The position numbers were made by a program, and so were the translations under genes. Below, one piece after another: positions 21,331-32,710 of a DNA stretch of 64,000 bases. The stretch is taken from positions 10,036,501-10,100,500 of the forward strand of contig CM060887.1 in NCBI GenBank assembly GCA_030762935.1, in the 5' to 3' direction. Under the pieces are notes generated by a model that saw nothing but the letters and a program-made list of their open reading frames with translations, was not told the origin of the DNA and did no database searches. Source of the DNA: Hymenopus coronatus (lineage: Eukaryota; Arthropoda; Insecta; Mantodea; Hymenopodidae). Numbering within the stretch: position 1 is the first letter of the stretch; each line of letters opens with the position of its first letter.

Positions 21331-22196
21331 GATCTGATGTTTTACACTCACATGACTTTCTCTACCTATTCTATATACAAGCTATTCTTTCACGACATTA
21401 TTCTTCTCTCTACTTCATCCTAATCAAAATAAATATTAGCAGAAACGGTCCTATTACTTATGAGTAGAATAGAAATAAGGGTATACACTAGATAAACCGT
21501 CAGTCATATGTTTTAAAATGTGTCTGATTGAAATCCGGCTCTTTGCGTGGCCAGGTGCTGCCTGTTCCCGTATGAGAAAAGTTTTTACGTATTTTAAAAC
21601 TGAAACCAATAACAAAGAATAATTCTTAAACGGTCAACTCCACGAAAAAATGCATATGACACAAATTGTGTGTTTTAACGAGATCTATATATTTGGTGCA
21701 GAAAGTTTTTGTGTATCTATTACGGTTTACCGGTTAGGTGAAATGTTAAAAAACTCATCCAGGATAAAAAGGTCTTCAGAGGTTATACCACAAAAAATCA
21801 TAATATATATTTTATTTGTGATGTAAATATCTTTAATATACGGTATTTTATTCAAAATCGTTAGAACCATTATTGAGAAAAAGTAAAAGGTAGTTTATGG
21901 TGGGGAGCGGATTTTATTGAAAATCCTCGTGTCGCATCCTTGGAAGATACTAAACACAGATACCAAATTTGGTATTTAACCGTTGTTTCATTTTTGAGCT
22001 ATGCCGACAACAGACACACACACACTTACACACGCGCGCACACACACGGATCTATTTCCAGATTTTTTTTTTTTTTTTTGGATTCAAGAGGTCTCAAAAT
22101 ATGTATTTCCGGTGAAATCTCGGTATTGAATTTTTGGGTGCAATACAATACCTTCTCTCTACACTATGTACATAGTACGTGTAGAGAAAGTAAAAG
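21331..22196 (+). mobile_element. H element copy 27, full length
   Basis: It begins GATCTGATGTTTTACACTCACATG. It carries a CA tract with CGCG interruption near 22015-22045, and ends in the palindrome (about 22155-22188) and GAGAAAGTAAAAGG. Confidence 0.9.
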
Positions 22197-23195
22197 GTAC
22201 CATGTGTGTTTTGAGCCCGTATTTACGTATCACCATAAACGATGTAAATAAATAAGCACGATAAGATATATATATTATAACTAAAATGAATACTAATATT
22301 ATAGAACGGACAGATGTTGAAATGTAACGAACAGACCTTTGAAATATAAAATCAAGGAAAACCCAAGCTAGCGAGGTATGCTAAAAGTGACGGCAAGTAT
22401 CCATGCTTGGCTGACTTTGCCAGATAGCGCCCTTAAGTGCATTCCTGAGCTGATGGCAATCACAGGAGTAGATACAGTTAGAAAATAGAGGTTTTGCCTT
22501 GAGGCCATGGGAGTGTCAAGCCATGTCCGGGCCAATATTGAAAATACATAATATTTTTGGCAAATGAGAAACTTGTACTGTAACAAGAAAGTTGAGAGAT
22601 TTCGGAAAAGATTTTGAGAGTGGGGGGGGGGGTGACTTCCAAGATGTCAGATTCTGTTCTCCGACAGGGAAGACACTTCAGCTCTGACAGCAAGTAGAGA
22701 AGATTCATGTCAGGTGTAGGTCCCTTCGAGACTTTAAAAATGAACAAACACTTCAGCTCTGACTGTTAATAGGTGAAGTCTATGCCGGGTTTAGATCCCC
22801 ATGGGACTTAAGCACACGCTTCCGCTTGTACATGTAGGAAAAGCATGTATCGGTGAAGGCCCTCGGGTGACTTAAAGAGGCCTAACCCCAAATAATTGAA
22901 ACCAAGTCGATAAGAAACTGATAAGAGTGTCTCTGTTCGGATCGGGCTGTACGTCGGAATTATTTAAATAAAATCGGTGTTTGGTGAAAAAGTAAATGGT
23001 GAGTTTTACTCAGTACCCAGGAAAGACGTCGATGAGGATACACCACCCCTGAGAAAGCAACAAACAAGACGTCCATGCTCTCGCCGATCTACAGAGGAGT
23101 AAAAATCAACATCAAGGTACGTACGTGATGATCGGATTCCGTTTAAATTCCTATCACCCTCAGAGATTTCACTCCCGATCACGACCAAACAGGCG
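22197..23195. other. Unassigned kilobase with a degenerate tandem
   Basis: No member of the recurrent families is visible. About 80-bp units sharing ACACTTCAGCTCTGAC lie at 22668-22745 and 22748-22815, and a weaker third may follow near 22850. A G run is at 22622-22631. No coding match is recognised, although short open frames exist on the minus strand. Confidence 0.4.
22662..22815. repeat. Degenerate tandem duplication, about 80 bp units
   Basis: Two consecutive stretches share ACACTTCAGCTCTGAC followed by similar AAGT/AGG..GAAG..TGTAGGTCCC-like and TTTAGATCCC-like segments. Divergence is considerable. Confidence 0.5.
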
Positions 23196-23895
23196 CAACA
23201 TTTAAGTTTGGTATCTTGCAAGAATGTGACACTAAGATTTTCAAGAACCTCCCCCCCCAACTACACTTTACATGGAACTTTTTTCGAAAATTTTGATTCT
23301 CAAAAATGGCTCTAACGGTTTTGATTAAAATATCGTATATTAAAGATATTTACCTGACAAATAATATGCATATTTCGAATTTTCTGTGAATAGCCTCTGA
23401 AGACTACTTTATTCTGGACGAATTTTACGAAATGTTGCATAACTGCTATACCATAAGAGATGGGCAAAAACTTACCACACAAAAAATGTAGAGCACTTTA
23501 AAACACACAATTTATGTTACATACATTTTTTTCGTAGAGTTGATCGTTTTTTAGATATTCCTTGTTTTTGGTTTCAGTTTAAAAAAAAAAAACAAACATA
23601 ATTTTCTCATACGGGAACTTGTCAACTCGTGTCCATACAAACAAAGGAGCTTCATTCACATAGCAACCAACTTTTGACTATCAATCCTTTTTTTTTTTTT
23701 TTTTGGTAGTGTTTAACGCCCGTTTTAACTACTTGTGGCACCGCAGGCGGTATCAATCCCTTTAACCTATATTTTGATTCTACTTACAAGGAGGCAAGTA
23801 ATAAAACTATTTCTACTAATTTTTTCTCGACTAGCATGGAGTAAACAGCAGCATAAACTTTTTAACAATAATTTGTTGCACAGATGTAGGGAAAT
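23196..23895 (-). mobile_element. H element copy 28, 3' end missing, S6 fragment inside
   Basis: It starts mid-body at CATTTAAGTTTGGTATCTTG, lacking palindrome and microsatellite. An S6 fragment lies at 23688-23750. The copy ends near AGATGTAGGGAAATG. Confidence 0.85.
23688..23750 (-). mobile_element. S6 SINE-like 3' fragment with 9-bp duplication
   Basis: A T run (A-tail on minus), then GGTAGTGTTTAACGCCCG and CACCGCAGGCGG, equals the last 60 bases of S6 (compare 38097 and 59340). TATCAATCC flanks it at 23679-23687 and 23751-23759. It is a severely 5'-truncated insertion. Confidence 0.85.
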
Positions 23896-24575
23896 GTATT
23901 GCAAAATCACGTACGATTAATTAAGACGAATGTATGCATACTGGAATTTCAATAAATATACTTATCCATTCATTGATTCAAGCAGATTGAATTCATTTCA
24001 TTTGTACACATGGAATATGCTGCCCCGGGAATTGGGGAAGGCAGAAAATGATGGGTGCTAAATGTCTGTCTCAGGAAACAAAATATTTAGTGAAAAAGGC
24101 AGATGGCAGCAGGGTCCCTCTACGACAGTTAGGAACAAAAGCAAGCCGCCAACAGAGGAGCGTCTCTCCCTGAGGGAGGCGCCTGCAGAGTGCCAATCAA
24201 GTGTTGTCCGGTTTGCATAGATTCAGCAATCAGCGGCGCTGGGACGCCACGGGAATACGACAAGAGGGTAGAGGGACCTGGCTTATTTCATTACGACACG
24301 TGCTCTTCCCTTCTGTCTGTCCAAGTTGTCGCTGAGGTAGCATTCCATTCCCAGCATTGGGAGATTCCATTCCCTCACACTGAAAGGCAACGTGTTCGAT
24401 TCTTGGGCACGGCATGCACCAATGGAACGTCAAACCTGCATTCCGTTCCACAGTAACGGAATATACACTTGGTTGGAGCGCACGCCTGGAAACGTCTATC
24501 AGACTATGTATGTACGAGGACCATTATGAAAGTGACAGATACGGCATAACTAAATAATAACGAAATACATCAACA
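23896..24575. other. Unassigned sequence
   Basis: About 680 bases, GC-richer than the H copies, with overlapping open frames on both strands (24190-24456 plus, 24230-24451 minus). Neither shows a family motif or splice context. Nothing else is recognisable. Confidence 0.35.
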
Positions 24576-25352
24576 AAAATCTGATGTGTTCCATTCACAT
24601 GCCTTTCTCTACATCGAAAATAAGGGAGTACAATACGTTAAAGTGATAGTCAAAAGCTGTTGCTATGTTACTAAAGTTCCCTTGTTTCTATGGACAGAAG
24701 TTGACAAATTCCTGAATGAGAAAAGTATACATTTTTGAAGGTGAAACTCCCGCCCCTCCCCCAAAAGGAATATCTCAAAAACGATCAACTCCACGAAAAA
24801 ATGTATATAACATAAATTGTGTGTTTTAAAGTGCTCTACATTTTTTGTGTGGTAAGTTTTTATCCATCTCTTACGGTTTAGCAGTCATGCAAAATTCCGT
24901 AAAATTCATCCAGAATAAAGTAGTCTTCAGAGGCAATTCCCAGAAAATTCAAGATATACATTTCATTTGACAGGTAAATAGCTTTAATATACGATATTTT
25001 AATCAAAATCGTTAAAGCCATGTTTGAGAAAATAACATTTTAAAAAAAAAGTTCGATGTAAAGGGTAGTTTGGAACGGGGGAATGTTTTTCAAAATCGTC
25101 GTGTCGCATCCCCGGAAGATACTAAACTTAAATACCAAGTTAGGTATTTTACCGATTTTTCGTTTTTGAGTTATCGTGTTCACAGACACACGGACACACA
25201 CACACATACGGATCTTTTTCTGAAAATACTTTTTTTGGCTACAGGGGACCCTAAAACATGTATTTCCGGTGAAATCCCGGTATCGAATTTTTTGGTGGAG
25301 TGCAATACATTCTCTAAACACTATGTACATAGTACGTATAGAGAAAGTAAAA
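24576..25352 (+). mobile_element. H element copy 29, small 5' deletion
   Basis: It begins AAAATCTGATGTGTTCCATTC. About 100 bases after CTCTACATC are missing. It ends with AACACTATGTACATAGTACG and GAGAAAGTAAAAC. Confidence 0.9.
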
Positions 25353-25404
25353 CTAAACACCTGATATGAAAACGCTTGGCTTCCATATATTAACGTCTCA
25401 GAGA

Positions 25405-25472
25405 AAGTAGTAGAATAAGCTTTTTAATAATAATTTATTGCACAGATGTAGAGAAAGTCATGTGAATGGAAC
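25405..25472 (-). mobile_element. H element copy 30, 5'-end fragment
   Basis: GTAGAATAAGCTTTTTAATA..GATGTAGAGAAAGTC and CATGTGAATGGAACATAT is the terminal 65 bases of a minus copy standing alone. Confidence 0.8.
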
Positions 25473-25941
25473 ATATTGGTGCTGCTTACCAATTCTCCAG
25501 ACAGTTTCTCAACATTTAGTGGGAAGGGAGAGACTTCAAAATAAGTTTAAAAGTCTGCCCTGTGAAGGGAAACGAAAAGTGGGATTAATGTGTCTGTGAA
25601 AGTACAGAGAAGGGGAGCCAGGAGTTGAATTATGTACCAAGATTTCAAATTACCTTTGTGCTTATATAGACAGGGCAAGTGAACACAACTACATAGCGAA
25701 TGCAGAACGTGTACAAGCTTCTTGGAAGTTGTTCCCTACAGAGTGCGCTGGTAGCATGAGGAGAGTTGAACTTGAAATGAGATCAGAGACACTGTAATCA
25801 GATTCCTTCTCCAGCACAAGTAGCTCAGACATGTTATTGGGACATACCTGCTCTTGGCTTACTTTTTGTGTTTGAGAGGTCCGTGAGCAGACACAAGGTT
25901 GCCAGATTGGGCGAAAGGTCGCGGACTGTGGTACTGCGTTC
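25473..25941. other. Unassigned sequence
   Basis: About 470 bases without recognisable repeat or coding signature. Confidence 0.35.
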
Positions 25942-26150
25942 AATTTTTACTTTCTCTAGTGATGTACATGGTAGGTGGAGAAGAGGGTTTAGAAGGAAGT
26001 ACGTGCTTTGATGACCATTGAATCCAAAAAGAAGCATTTTTAGGAAAAGGTCCTGTCAACGAATGTGTGCGAGTGTGTCCCACCCCAACTACCATTTACA
26101 AGGAACATTTTCGTATCTGCTAATTTCCTCAAAAATGGCTATTTGCTCAT
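25942..26150 (-). mobile_element. H element copy 31, decayed 3' part
   Basis: TTTTTACTTTCTCTAGTGATG, then AAGAAGCATTTTTAGGAAAAG, CACCCCAACTACC and TCCTCAAAAATGGC are recognisable H blocks separated by deletions. Confidence 0.7.
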
Positions 26151-26237
26151 CTTCCTGTGACCATGTTAAATACTTCAAATGCTTTGTCGCACGAAGGATT
26201 ATCTGTATATATTTAAATACGGCGCTGTTGGCCACCT

Positions 26238-26735
26238 TGGATGGATGGATGGATGGATGGATGGATGAATGGATGGATGGGATGGGATATATGGATGAAA
26301 TGGGATGGATGAATGAATGGAATGGTATGGATGGATGGGATGGCATGGATGGATGGATGGGATGATATGGTATGGATGGAAGGATGGATGGGATGGTTGG
26401 ATGAACGCATGGGATGGTAAGGATGGAAGGATGGATGGGATGGAAGGATGGATGGGATGGATGGATGCTTGGATGAACGCATGGTATGGTATGGATGGAA
26501 GGATGGATGGGATGGTATGGATGGAAGGATGGATGGAAGGATGGATGCTTGGATGGACGGATGGGATGGTATGGACGGATGAATGGGATAAATTGGATGG
26601 ATGAATGGGGTGGATGGGATGGAGTGGTATGGATGGATGGGATGGTATGGGTGAATGGGATGGATGGATGGACGGATGGGATGGGATGGTATGAATGGAT
26701 GGATGGGATGGTATGAATGAATGGATGGATGGTTA
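26238..26735. repeat. GGAT-type microsatellite array, about 500 bp
   Basis: Nearly pure ATGG tetramers mix with GGGATGG pentamer-like units, so purines dominate the plus strand. It is probably genuine tandem slippage. The long open frames here (for example 194 codons on minus, rich in Ser-Ile-His-Pro) follow from the repeat and are not genes. Confidence 0.95.
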
Positions 26736-26789
26736 ATATGGACGGACGGATAAAAGAGAATTCTATATTGTGATAATTTTAATTGTTTT

Positions 26790-26865
26790 TCACACAAGCC
26801 GTGTATAGGACAGGAGTTGGATAGGTAAAGTCAGACTGAAAAATTCAATGACACAGCCGGGAGCG
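26790..26865 (-). mobile_element. S1 SINE-like fragment
   Basis: CACACAAGCCGTGTATAGG, GGAGTTGGATAGG, AGTCAGACTGAAAAATTCA and AGCCGGGA are the reverse of the S1 region just 3' of its tRNA-like head. The tRNA part itself is lost. Confidence 0.75.
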
Positions 26866-27544
26866 ATTGTAGTGTTCGAGAACAACCATGATGAGAACTA
26901 AGGAACATATCTCGAGTGGTGATAACGTAGCATCCTAGAACTTGTGTACGAATTCAAGCTGATTTCGATTAGCGAAAACTTTAATGAGTGATATTGCATT
27001 CGAGAACTTGAACTCGAGTGAAAGTATTCGATTCTTAAAACCATTCAGATACAAAGTATTTGATTCTTGAAAACATTCGATTCTGCTATCACTAAATATG
27101 GGCATACCCGTAGAGCAATTCCCTAGGAGGCCCATTCATGCACAGCGCTAGACAAACACTCGCCTTGCCATCATCGATCCTGAGTCACGTGACTCGAGCC
27201 ACCTCATGCATGCTGATCATCGCTGAAATGCCGTACATAATATATATGCTACGGAAATGCAAGGAGCGAAAAACAGCGGTTCTCAAGACTGGCAAATATT
27301 TCATGCGATCTCTGCGAGCTTTCAAACGTCGTGAATAACTTCCAGGAAGCTACGAAACCTCTCTACAGCAAGTGCGGTATGTTCACAACTGCTGCTGCTT
27401 ATTCCCACTTGAGATCCACGAACTGGAGCATTTGCCTCACTAGAGGCTATCATTTCTCCTGCTTAACAGATACAACAAAACTATAAACAAAATCTAGCTA
27501 TGGTTTTATACATTTTCAACAAATAATAGACTTTTTTTTCTCTC
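26866..27544. other. Unassigned sequence
   Basis: About 680 bases. Short direct similarities (TTCGATTCT/TTTGATTCT near 27025-27080) suggest a tiny decayed tandem. A 66-codon open frame at 27138-27338 has no recognisable similarity. Confidence 0.35.
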
Positions 27545-27613
27545 TCCACCGTGTGCAGAAGGTATTGTATTTCACCGAAAAATTCGACACCGAGATTTTA
27601 CAGTAAATATACT
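27545..27613 (-). mobile_element. H element copy 32, fragment
   Basis: AGAAGGTATTGTATTTCACC, AAAAATTCGACACCGAGATT and TTACAGTAAATAT match the region just inside the H 3' end. It stops where a plus copy begins. Confidence 0.7.
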
Positions 27614-28815
27614 GGAAAAAATCTGATGTGCTCCATTCACATGACTTTCTCCATATCTCTGTAACAAATTATTGTTAAAAAGCTTATTCTTCTATTTGCT
27701 TCATGCTAATCGAGAAAAAATTAGTAGTAATAGTCTTGGATAAAAATTGTTTTTTCATACAAGCCGTGTGTAGGACAAGAGTTGGATCGGTCATTACCAA
27801 TTGACCATAATATTTGGCTATACTATGACTCCTGAAACCTAAAGTACTTAGAACATTGTAAGTCGCCATTGGGGTTGTTATCTCAAAATAATTTGAGATC
27901 ACCTTGTGGTTTACCGGGAAACATGCGAGTCAGTTGAGAAATTCAATGCTATGCCGGCATGTTGCTCAGTGGCAGAGCAACCGGCTAGAGATCGGGAGAT
28001 CCGTGGTTCAAATCCTGGCTATGGCATTGAATTTTTCAGTCTGACTCTACCAATCCAATTCCTGTCCTACATACGTCTTGTGTGAAAAAAAAAATTATCC
28101 AATATCAATTGACTACAATAGTTGGCTATACTATGAATCCTGGGTCTAAAGTATTTACAATATTATAAGGCGCTATTGGGGTTGTCATTTCAAAATAATT
28201 TGAGATCACCTTGTGGTTTACCGTAAACATGCGAGTCAGTTGAGGAATTCAATGCTATACCGGCATGTTGCCATGGTAGCTCAGTGGCAGAGCAACCGGC
28301 TAGAGATAGGGAGATCCGTGGTTCAAATCCTGGCTATGGCATTGAGTTTTTCAGTCTGACTTACAAATACAGAAATAGTCTTATTGCTTGTAAGTAAAAG
28401 GGAAACAAGAAACTACCATGCTCAAAAGCGGTAGTCACATACTTTAAAAGTGGGTTGCTATGTGACTGAAGTTCATTTGTTTGTATGCCAGGCCTTCACA
28501 AATTCCCATATGAGAAAAGTATTAGTGTTTTAAAGTTGAAATCAAAAACCATCATATCCACGAAAAAAATGTATATTACAGAAATTGTGTGTTTTAACGA
28601 GATCCACATTTTTGTGTAGTAGGTTTTTGTGCCTTTCTTAGGTTTGCCAGTTATACAAAATTCCACAAAAATTAATCCAGAATGAAAATATTTTTATAGG
28701 CTATTCCCAGAAAATTCAGTATATACATTTTATTTCCATGTAAACGTCTTTAATATACTATATTTTAATCAAAATCGTTTTTGAGAAAAATCAAAAAATT
28801 TCGAAAATTGTTCCA
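27614..28815 (+). mobile_element. H element copy 33, interrupted by S1 and cut by S4
   Basis: It begins AAAAATCTGATGTGCTCC. A compound S1 insertion at 27738-28373 interrupts it, it resumes at AATAGTCTTATTGC, and it is lost at AAAATTGTTCCATAAATG, where a reverse S4 begins. Confidence 0.85.
27738..28373 (+). mobile_element. S1 tandem with two tRNA-like parts, 9-bp duplication
   Basis: It starts with the inverted end CATACAAGCCGTGTGTAGG and contains two head-to-tail units with tRNA-like parts (about 27960-28029 and 28270-28340). AATAGTCTT at 27729-27737 recurs at 28374-28382, so the whole tandem appears to have inserted as one unit. In the second copy the acceptor strands pair (GCCATGG with CTATGGC, one G-T), but the T stem is mismatched, so it is not a functional tRNA. 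Confidence 0.8.
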
Positions 28816-28817
28816 TA

Positions 28818-29106
28818 AATGTAAATGACGTGTTATTCCTGGACGCTCTTTAACTGCTGTGGTTTTCAGAGTCCATTCTATACTGGGCATGAAAGACTGC
28901 TTAATTTTGCTCAGACGCCTCTCTATCTGCCTCGAAGTTCTTTTACGTGCCGTAATTCTACGACACGGGACCAACGGCTTTACTTCCCTTCCGAAGGAAG
29001 CCATGCTAAGGATTTTTCAGCCGGAAAGTCCATTGTCCTCAGCCGGGTCTGAACCCGTGACCATGGGTATATGAAGTCAACATGGCAACCATCACACCAC
29101 GGAGAG
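28818..29106 (-). mobile_element. S4 SINE-like element
   Basis: It is the reverse of the 7038 copy: CCTGGACGCTCTTTAACTGC on plus, CCGTAATTCTACGACACGG, CCTTCCGAAGGAAGC, and an anti-B-box GGTCTGAACCCG near 29045. It begins where H copy 33 ends and the H sequence does not resume, so one side was lost later. Confidence 0.85.
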
Positions 29107-29244
29107 CGACTTCCCAACGGATGAAGACCTCAAAGTGGCAGTGACATCTTGGCTCAGGTCTTTAACGGTAGGGTAGGGAGGGGGAGAGGGAGAGAGAGAA
29201 TAAACGTTGAAAAACTGCGTTGAAAAATCATTACCACGTACAAA

Positions 29245-29335
29245 AAATACCTTGAAAGCAATGACGATTACGGTACTATAACTTTTGTGTTGATAACTTT
29301 CGTCTGTCACTTTCTGGGTGGCCATTGTATCTAAC
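29245..29335. repeat. Unclassified repeat, partner at 53934
   Basis: AAATACCTTGAAAGCAATG and TTTTGTGTTGATAACTTTCG, then CTGTCACTTTCTGGGTGGCC match 53934-54050 in the same orientation. The partner has about 25 extra bases in the middle. Neither end is defined. Confidence 0.6.
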
Positions 29336-29374
29336 TCTTGAGTGGTACAAACGTTGAACCCTGTGAACTGGGAC

Positions 29375-29560
29375 AGATAATCTGTACAACGGTTACCCCA
29401 AAGATTGATGCTCCAGTTTCTTCGGGCAAAGCCTCCACTTGATTTACATTTAAGAGCACGAGGTAAAGCTATCTGGCTGTCGACAGGTTACATGAGACCC
29501 TCGGGGCAGCCGGAGATTAGACCTCTCGGCGTCCAAGCGCCAACAACCTTCCAAAACTTA
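29375..29560 (+). pseudogene. Possible LINE ORF2 relic (RT to RNase H linker)
   Basis: The segment TTVTPKIDAPVSSGK, then after a frame change PPLDLHLRARGKAIWL, resembles the stretch that follows the reverse transcriptase in LINEs with an RNase H domain, where a V.AG.PPLDL..R.RA.IW pattern is usual. No catalytic motif is included. The frame is open from 29405 to 29662, but only the first third looks familiar. I am moderately confident of the retrotransposon origin and not of the clade. Confidence 0.45.
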
Positions 29561-29647
29561 CACCATGTTTCTAAAAAACTGCAAACTCCAGATAAAACCA
29601 CAGTCGAATTTTGCAGAATGAACACCAAGATGTCTAATTTTTTGCAT

Positions 29648-30408
29648 AATTATTTTCTCTAAACGTACTATATACATAGTCTATAGAGCAGGTATTGCAT
29701 TCCACCAAAATTCGACACCGAGATTTCACCGCAAATACGTTTTTCGGGTACCCATGAATCCAAAAAAAAAATCATTTTTACAAAAAGGTCCGTGTGTGTG
29801 CGCCTCATAGCTCAAAAACGAAAAGACCGTTGAACTTTGTATTAACTTTAGTATCTTCCAAGGATGCGACACGAAGATTTTCAAGAAAATCCCCCAGCCC
29901 AAACAACCCTTTACATGGAATTTTTTTTTCAAAATTTTTGATTTTCACAAAAATGGCTCCAACAATTTTGATTAAAATCGCTTATATTTAAGATATTTAC
30001 ATGCCAAATAAAATGTATATCTTGAATTTTCTGGGAATAACCTCTGAAGAGTACTTTATTCAGGCTGAATTTTACGGAATTTTGCATAACTACTAAACCG
30101 TAAGAGATGGACAAAACTTACCATACAAAAAAAATGTAGAGCACGATAAAAAATACAATTTATGTAGTACACAATTTATTCGTGGAGTTGATCGATTTGA
30201 AGATATTCCTTGTTTATGGTTTCAGCTTTAAAAAAATTATATTTTTCTCATACAAGAATTTGTCAACTCCTGTCCATACAAACAAAGGAACATCAGTCAC
30301 ATAGCAACCAGCTTTTGGCTTTCACTTTAGCCTATGGTACTCCCTTATTTCACTTCTACTTACAAGGAAGCAAGTAATAAGACTATTTTACTAATTTTTC
30401 TCGGCTGG
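29648..30408 (-). mobile_element. H element copy 34, 5' end missing
   Basis: The palindrome is at about 29655-29690 (CTCTAAACGTACTATATACA). The body is complete to ACTAATTTTTCTCGG, and the last about 80 bases are absent. Confidence 0.9.
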
Positions 30409-30589
30409 GATAAAAATGGAACTTAAAACACAAAACACAGCAATTAACAGGTGTACTTCTTCAGTATCAAGGTATAGGCCTAAAAACCTGTTCCGCTCTC
30501 AATTAAACATATGATTCCATCTTGTTTGTGCTCTTCCTATCCTTTGCCTTTATACCTTACAGGGACACTATATTTTGATTCTAATAATA

Positions 30590-31432
30590 AAAAAAATGTT
30601 GTGCGTTCCATTCACATGAGTTTCTCTATATCTCTGTAACACATTATTGTTAATAAGCTTATTTTTATATTTATTTCATGCCAATCGAAAAAAAATAGCA
30701 GAGATCGTCTTATTTCTTGCTTTATTGTGAGTAGAAGCGAAATAAGGGAGTACCATAGGTTAAAGTGAAAGCCAAAAGTTGGTTGCTATGTGACTGAAGT
30801 TTATTTGTTTGTATCGACACGAGTTGGCAAATTACTGTATGAGAAAAGTATTAGTTTTTCAAAGCTGAAACCAAAAACTATCAACTTCACGAAAAAAATG
30901 TATATAACATAAATTGTGTGTTTTAACGTGCTCTACATTTTTTGTGTGTTAAGTTTTTGTCCATCTCTTACGGTTTAGAAGTTATGCAAAATTCATCCAG
31001 TATAAAGTAGTCTTCAGAGGCTATTCCCAGAAAATTAAAGATATACATTTTATTTGTCAGGTAAATATCTTTAATATACGATATTTTAATCAAAATCGTT
31101 AGTCATTTTTTAAAAAATCAAAAGTTTCGAAAAAAGTTTTATGTGAAGGGTAGTTGGGAGTGGTAGGATTTTCTTGAAAATCTTCGTGTCGCATCCTTGG
31201 AAGATGCCAAACCTAAATACCAAGTTTGGTTTTTAATGGACTTTTCGTTTTTGAGCTATGCTGCCCACAGACACACACACAAATACGCACGGACATTTTT
31301 CTATATTTTTTTTTTTTTGATTCAGGAGGTCTCAAAACATATATTTCCGGTGAAATCTCGGTATCGAATTTTTGGGTGCATTACAATACCTTCTCTATAC
31401 ATTATGTACATAGCACGTATAGAGAAAGTAAA
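30590..31432 (+). mobile_element. H element copy 35, full length
   Basis: It begins AAAAATGTTGTGCGTTCCATTC and ends with the palindrome (CATTATGTACATAGCACG) and GAGAAAGTAAAAA. Copy 36 follows without spacer. Confidence 0.9.
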
Positions 31433-32257
31433 AATTCTGATGCAACATTCACATGACTTTCTCTATATCTGTGTAACAATGGGCTTATTCTTCCATCTAT
31501 TGCGTGCTAATCAAGATAAATATTAGCAAAAACGGCCCTATTACCTAGTTCCTTGTAAGTAAAAGGGAAATAAGCGAATACACTACGCTAAACGGACAGT
31601 CAAATATTTTAAAATGTGGTTGCTATGAGATTGAAATCCGTTTCTTTGAGTCGCTAATAATTCACAAATTCCTGTATGAGAAAGCTATTTTAATACTAAA
31701 ACCCGGAATACTTTAAAAACGATTAACACTATAAAAAATGTATACAACATAAATTGTGTGTTTTAATGTGCTGTACATTTTTTGTGTGGTAAGTTTTTGT
31801 CCATTTCTTACGGTTTAGCAGTTATGTTAAATTTCATTCAGAATAAAGAATTCTTCAGAGGATATTCCCAGAAAATTCAAAATATACGTTTTATTTGACA
31901 GGTAAATATAATATTCGACATTTTAATCAAGAGCCATTTTTTAGAAAATTTTAATTTTCTAAAAAAGTTCCATGTAAAGGGTAGTTTGGGTTGGGGGGAT
32001 TTTCCTCAAAATCTTCGTGTCGCTTGCCTGGAAGATCTGAACTTAAATACCAAGTTTGGTATTTTAGTGGCTTTTCGTTTTCGAGCTATCGTGTTCACAG
32101 ACACACTGAAACACGGACACACACTCACACGGACCTTTTTTTGGATACAGGGGGCCCTAAACATATATTTCCGGTGAAATCACGGCATTGAATTTTTTAG
32201 TGGAGTGCAATACCTTCTCTATACACTATGTACATAGTATGTGTAGAGAAAGTAAAA
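31433..32257 (+). mobile_element. H element copy 36, full length, tandem with copy 35
   Basis: It begins TTCTGATGCAACATTCACATG and ends with CACTATGTACATAGTATG and GAGAAAGTAAAAAA. The CA tract is short and mixed (near 32097-32130). Confidence 0.9.
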
Positions 32258-32708
32258 AAGAACATACGCAATAAATGAACTTATAAAAGTAAGTAAATAG
32301 TAAAAAGTCGGTATTTGTAGAGGTTAGAGGGTAGAGCATGTTAACGGTAGTGGACACCTCGGCTACTGCGACCATTTACGATTTATTCCGGCCTACCACT
32401 ATTTAAATGATGAATAGAAGGGAAACTACAGGCCAGCACACAGGAAGCGATGGAGTTAAGCGCAGAGACGCACGGAAGTGCATTAGATAGCCGCCCTGGC
32501 GCTTCACGGAGGGTACACAGGCACCGGGAGGCCGGAAGGAGGCCTAACTTTAGCTAGCCTCAACCAGCACAATCAGGGGGAAGAGATTTTACTCGGAGCA
32601 AGCAACAGTGCCATATGTCTGCAAAGCCTCAAGACACACCTATGCCAACCTGAGAGATGGAGAAGGGAAATGAAATGAAGAAATGAAAGGGAAAGAAACT
32701 GTGTTAGA
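32258..32708. other. Unassigned sequence left of mariner 1
   Basis: The first 60 bases (AATGAACTTATAAAAGTAA..GTATTTGTAG) resemble 34765-34815, again just after an H 3' end. The rest is GC-balanced, with TCAACCAGCACAATCAGGGG and a purine-rich end, and shows no recognisable gene. Confidence 0.4.
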
Positions 32709-32710
32709 TA

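Larger units (their letters stand above)
29107..29647. other. Unassigned stretch with a repeat segment and LINE relic
   Basis: It contains a GGGAGAGGGAGAGAGAGA run (29176-29200), one member of a two-copy repeat (29245-29335) and a coding relic (29375-29560), described separately. The rest is unassigned. Confidence 0.4.

Noticed and set aside
24190..24456. 88-codon plus and 73-codon minus overlapping open frames
   Set aside because: Both strands are open over the same GC-richer stretch, with no domain, splice site or repeat context. A gene call is not supportable.
26213..26797. 194-codon open frame on the minus strand (Ser/Ile/His/Pro repeats) and overlapping plus frames rich in Trp-Met-Asp-Gly
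   Set aside because: They are direct consequences of the GGAT-type array, which lacks stop codons in several frames.
28270..28340. tRNA gene in S1 (cloverleaf-like, anticodon loop CTAGAGA)
   Set aside because: The acceptor stem pairs but the T stem does not, and the sequence recurs as part of a dispersed element. I treat it as a tRNA-derived repeat.
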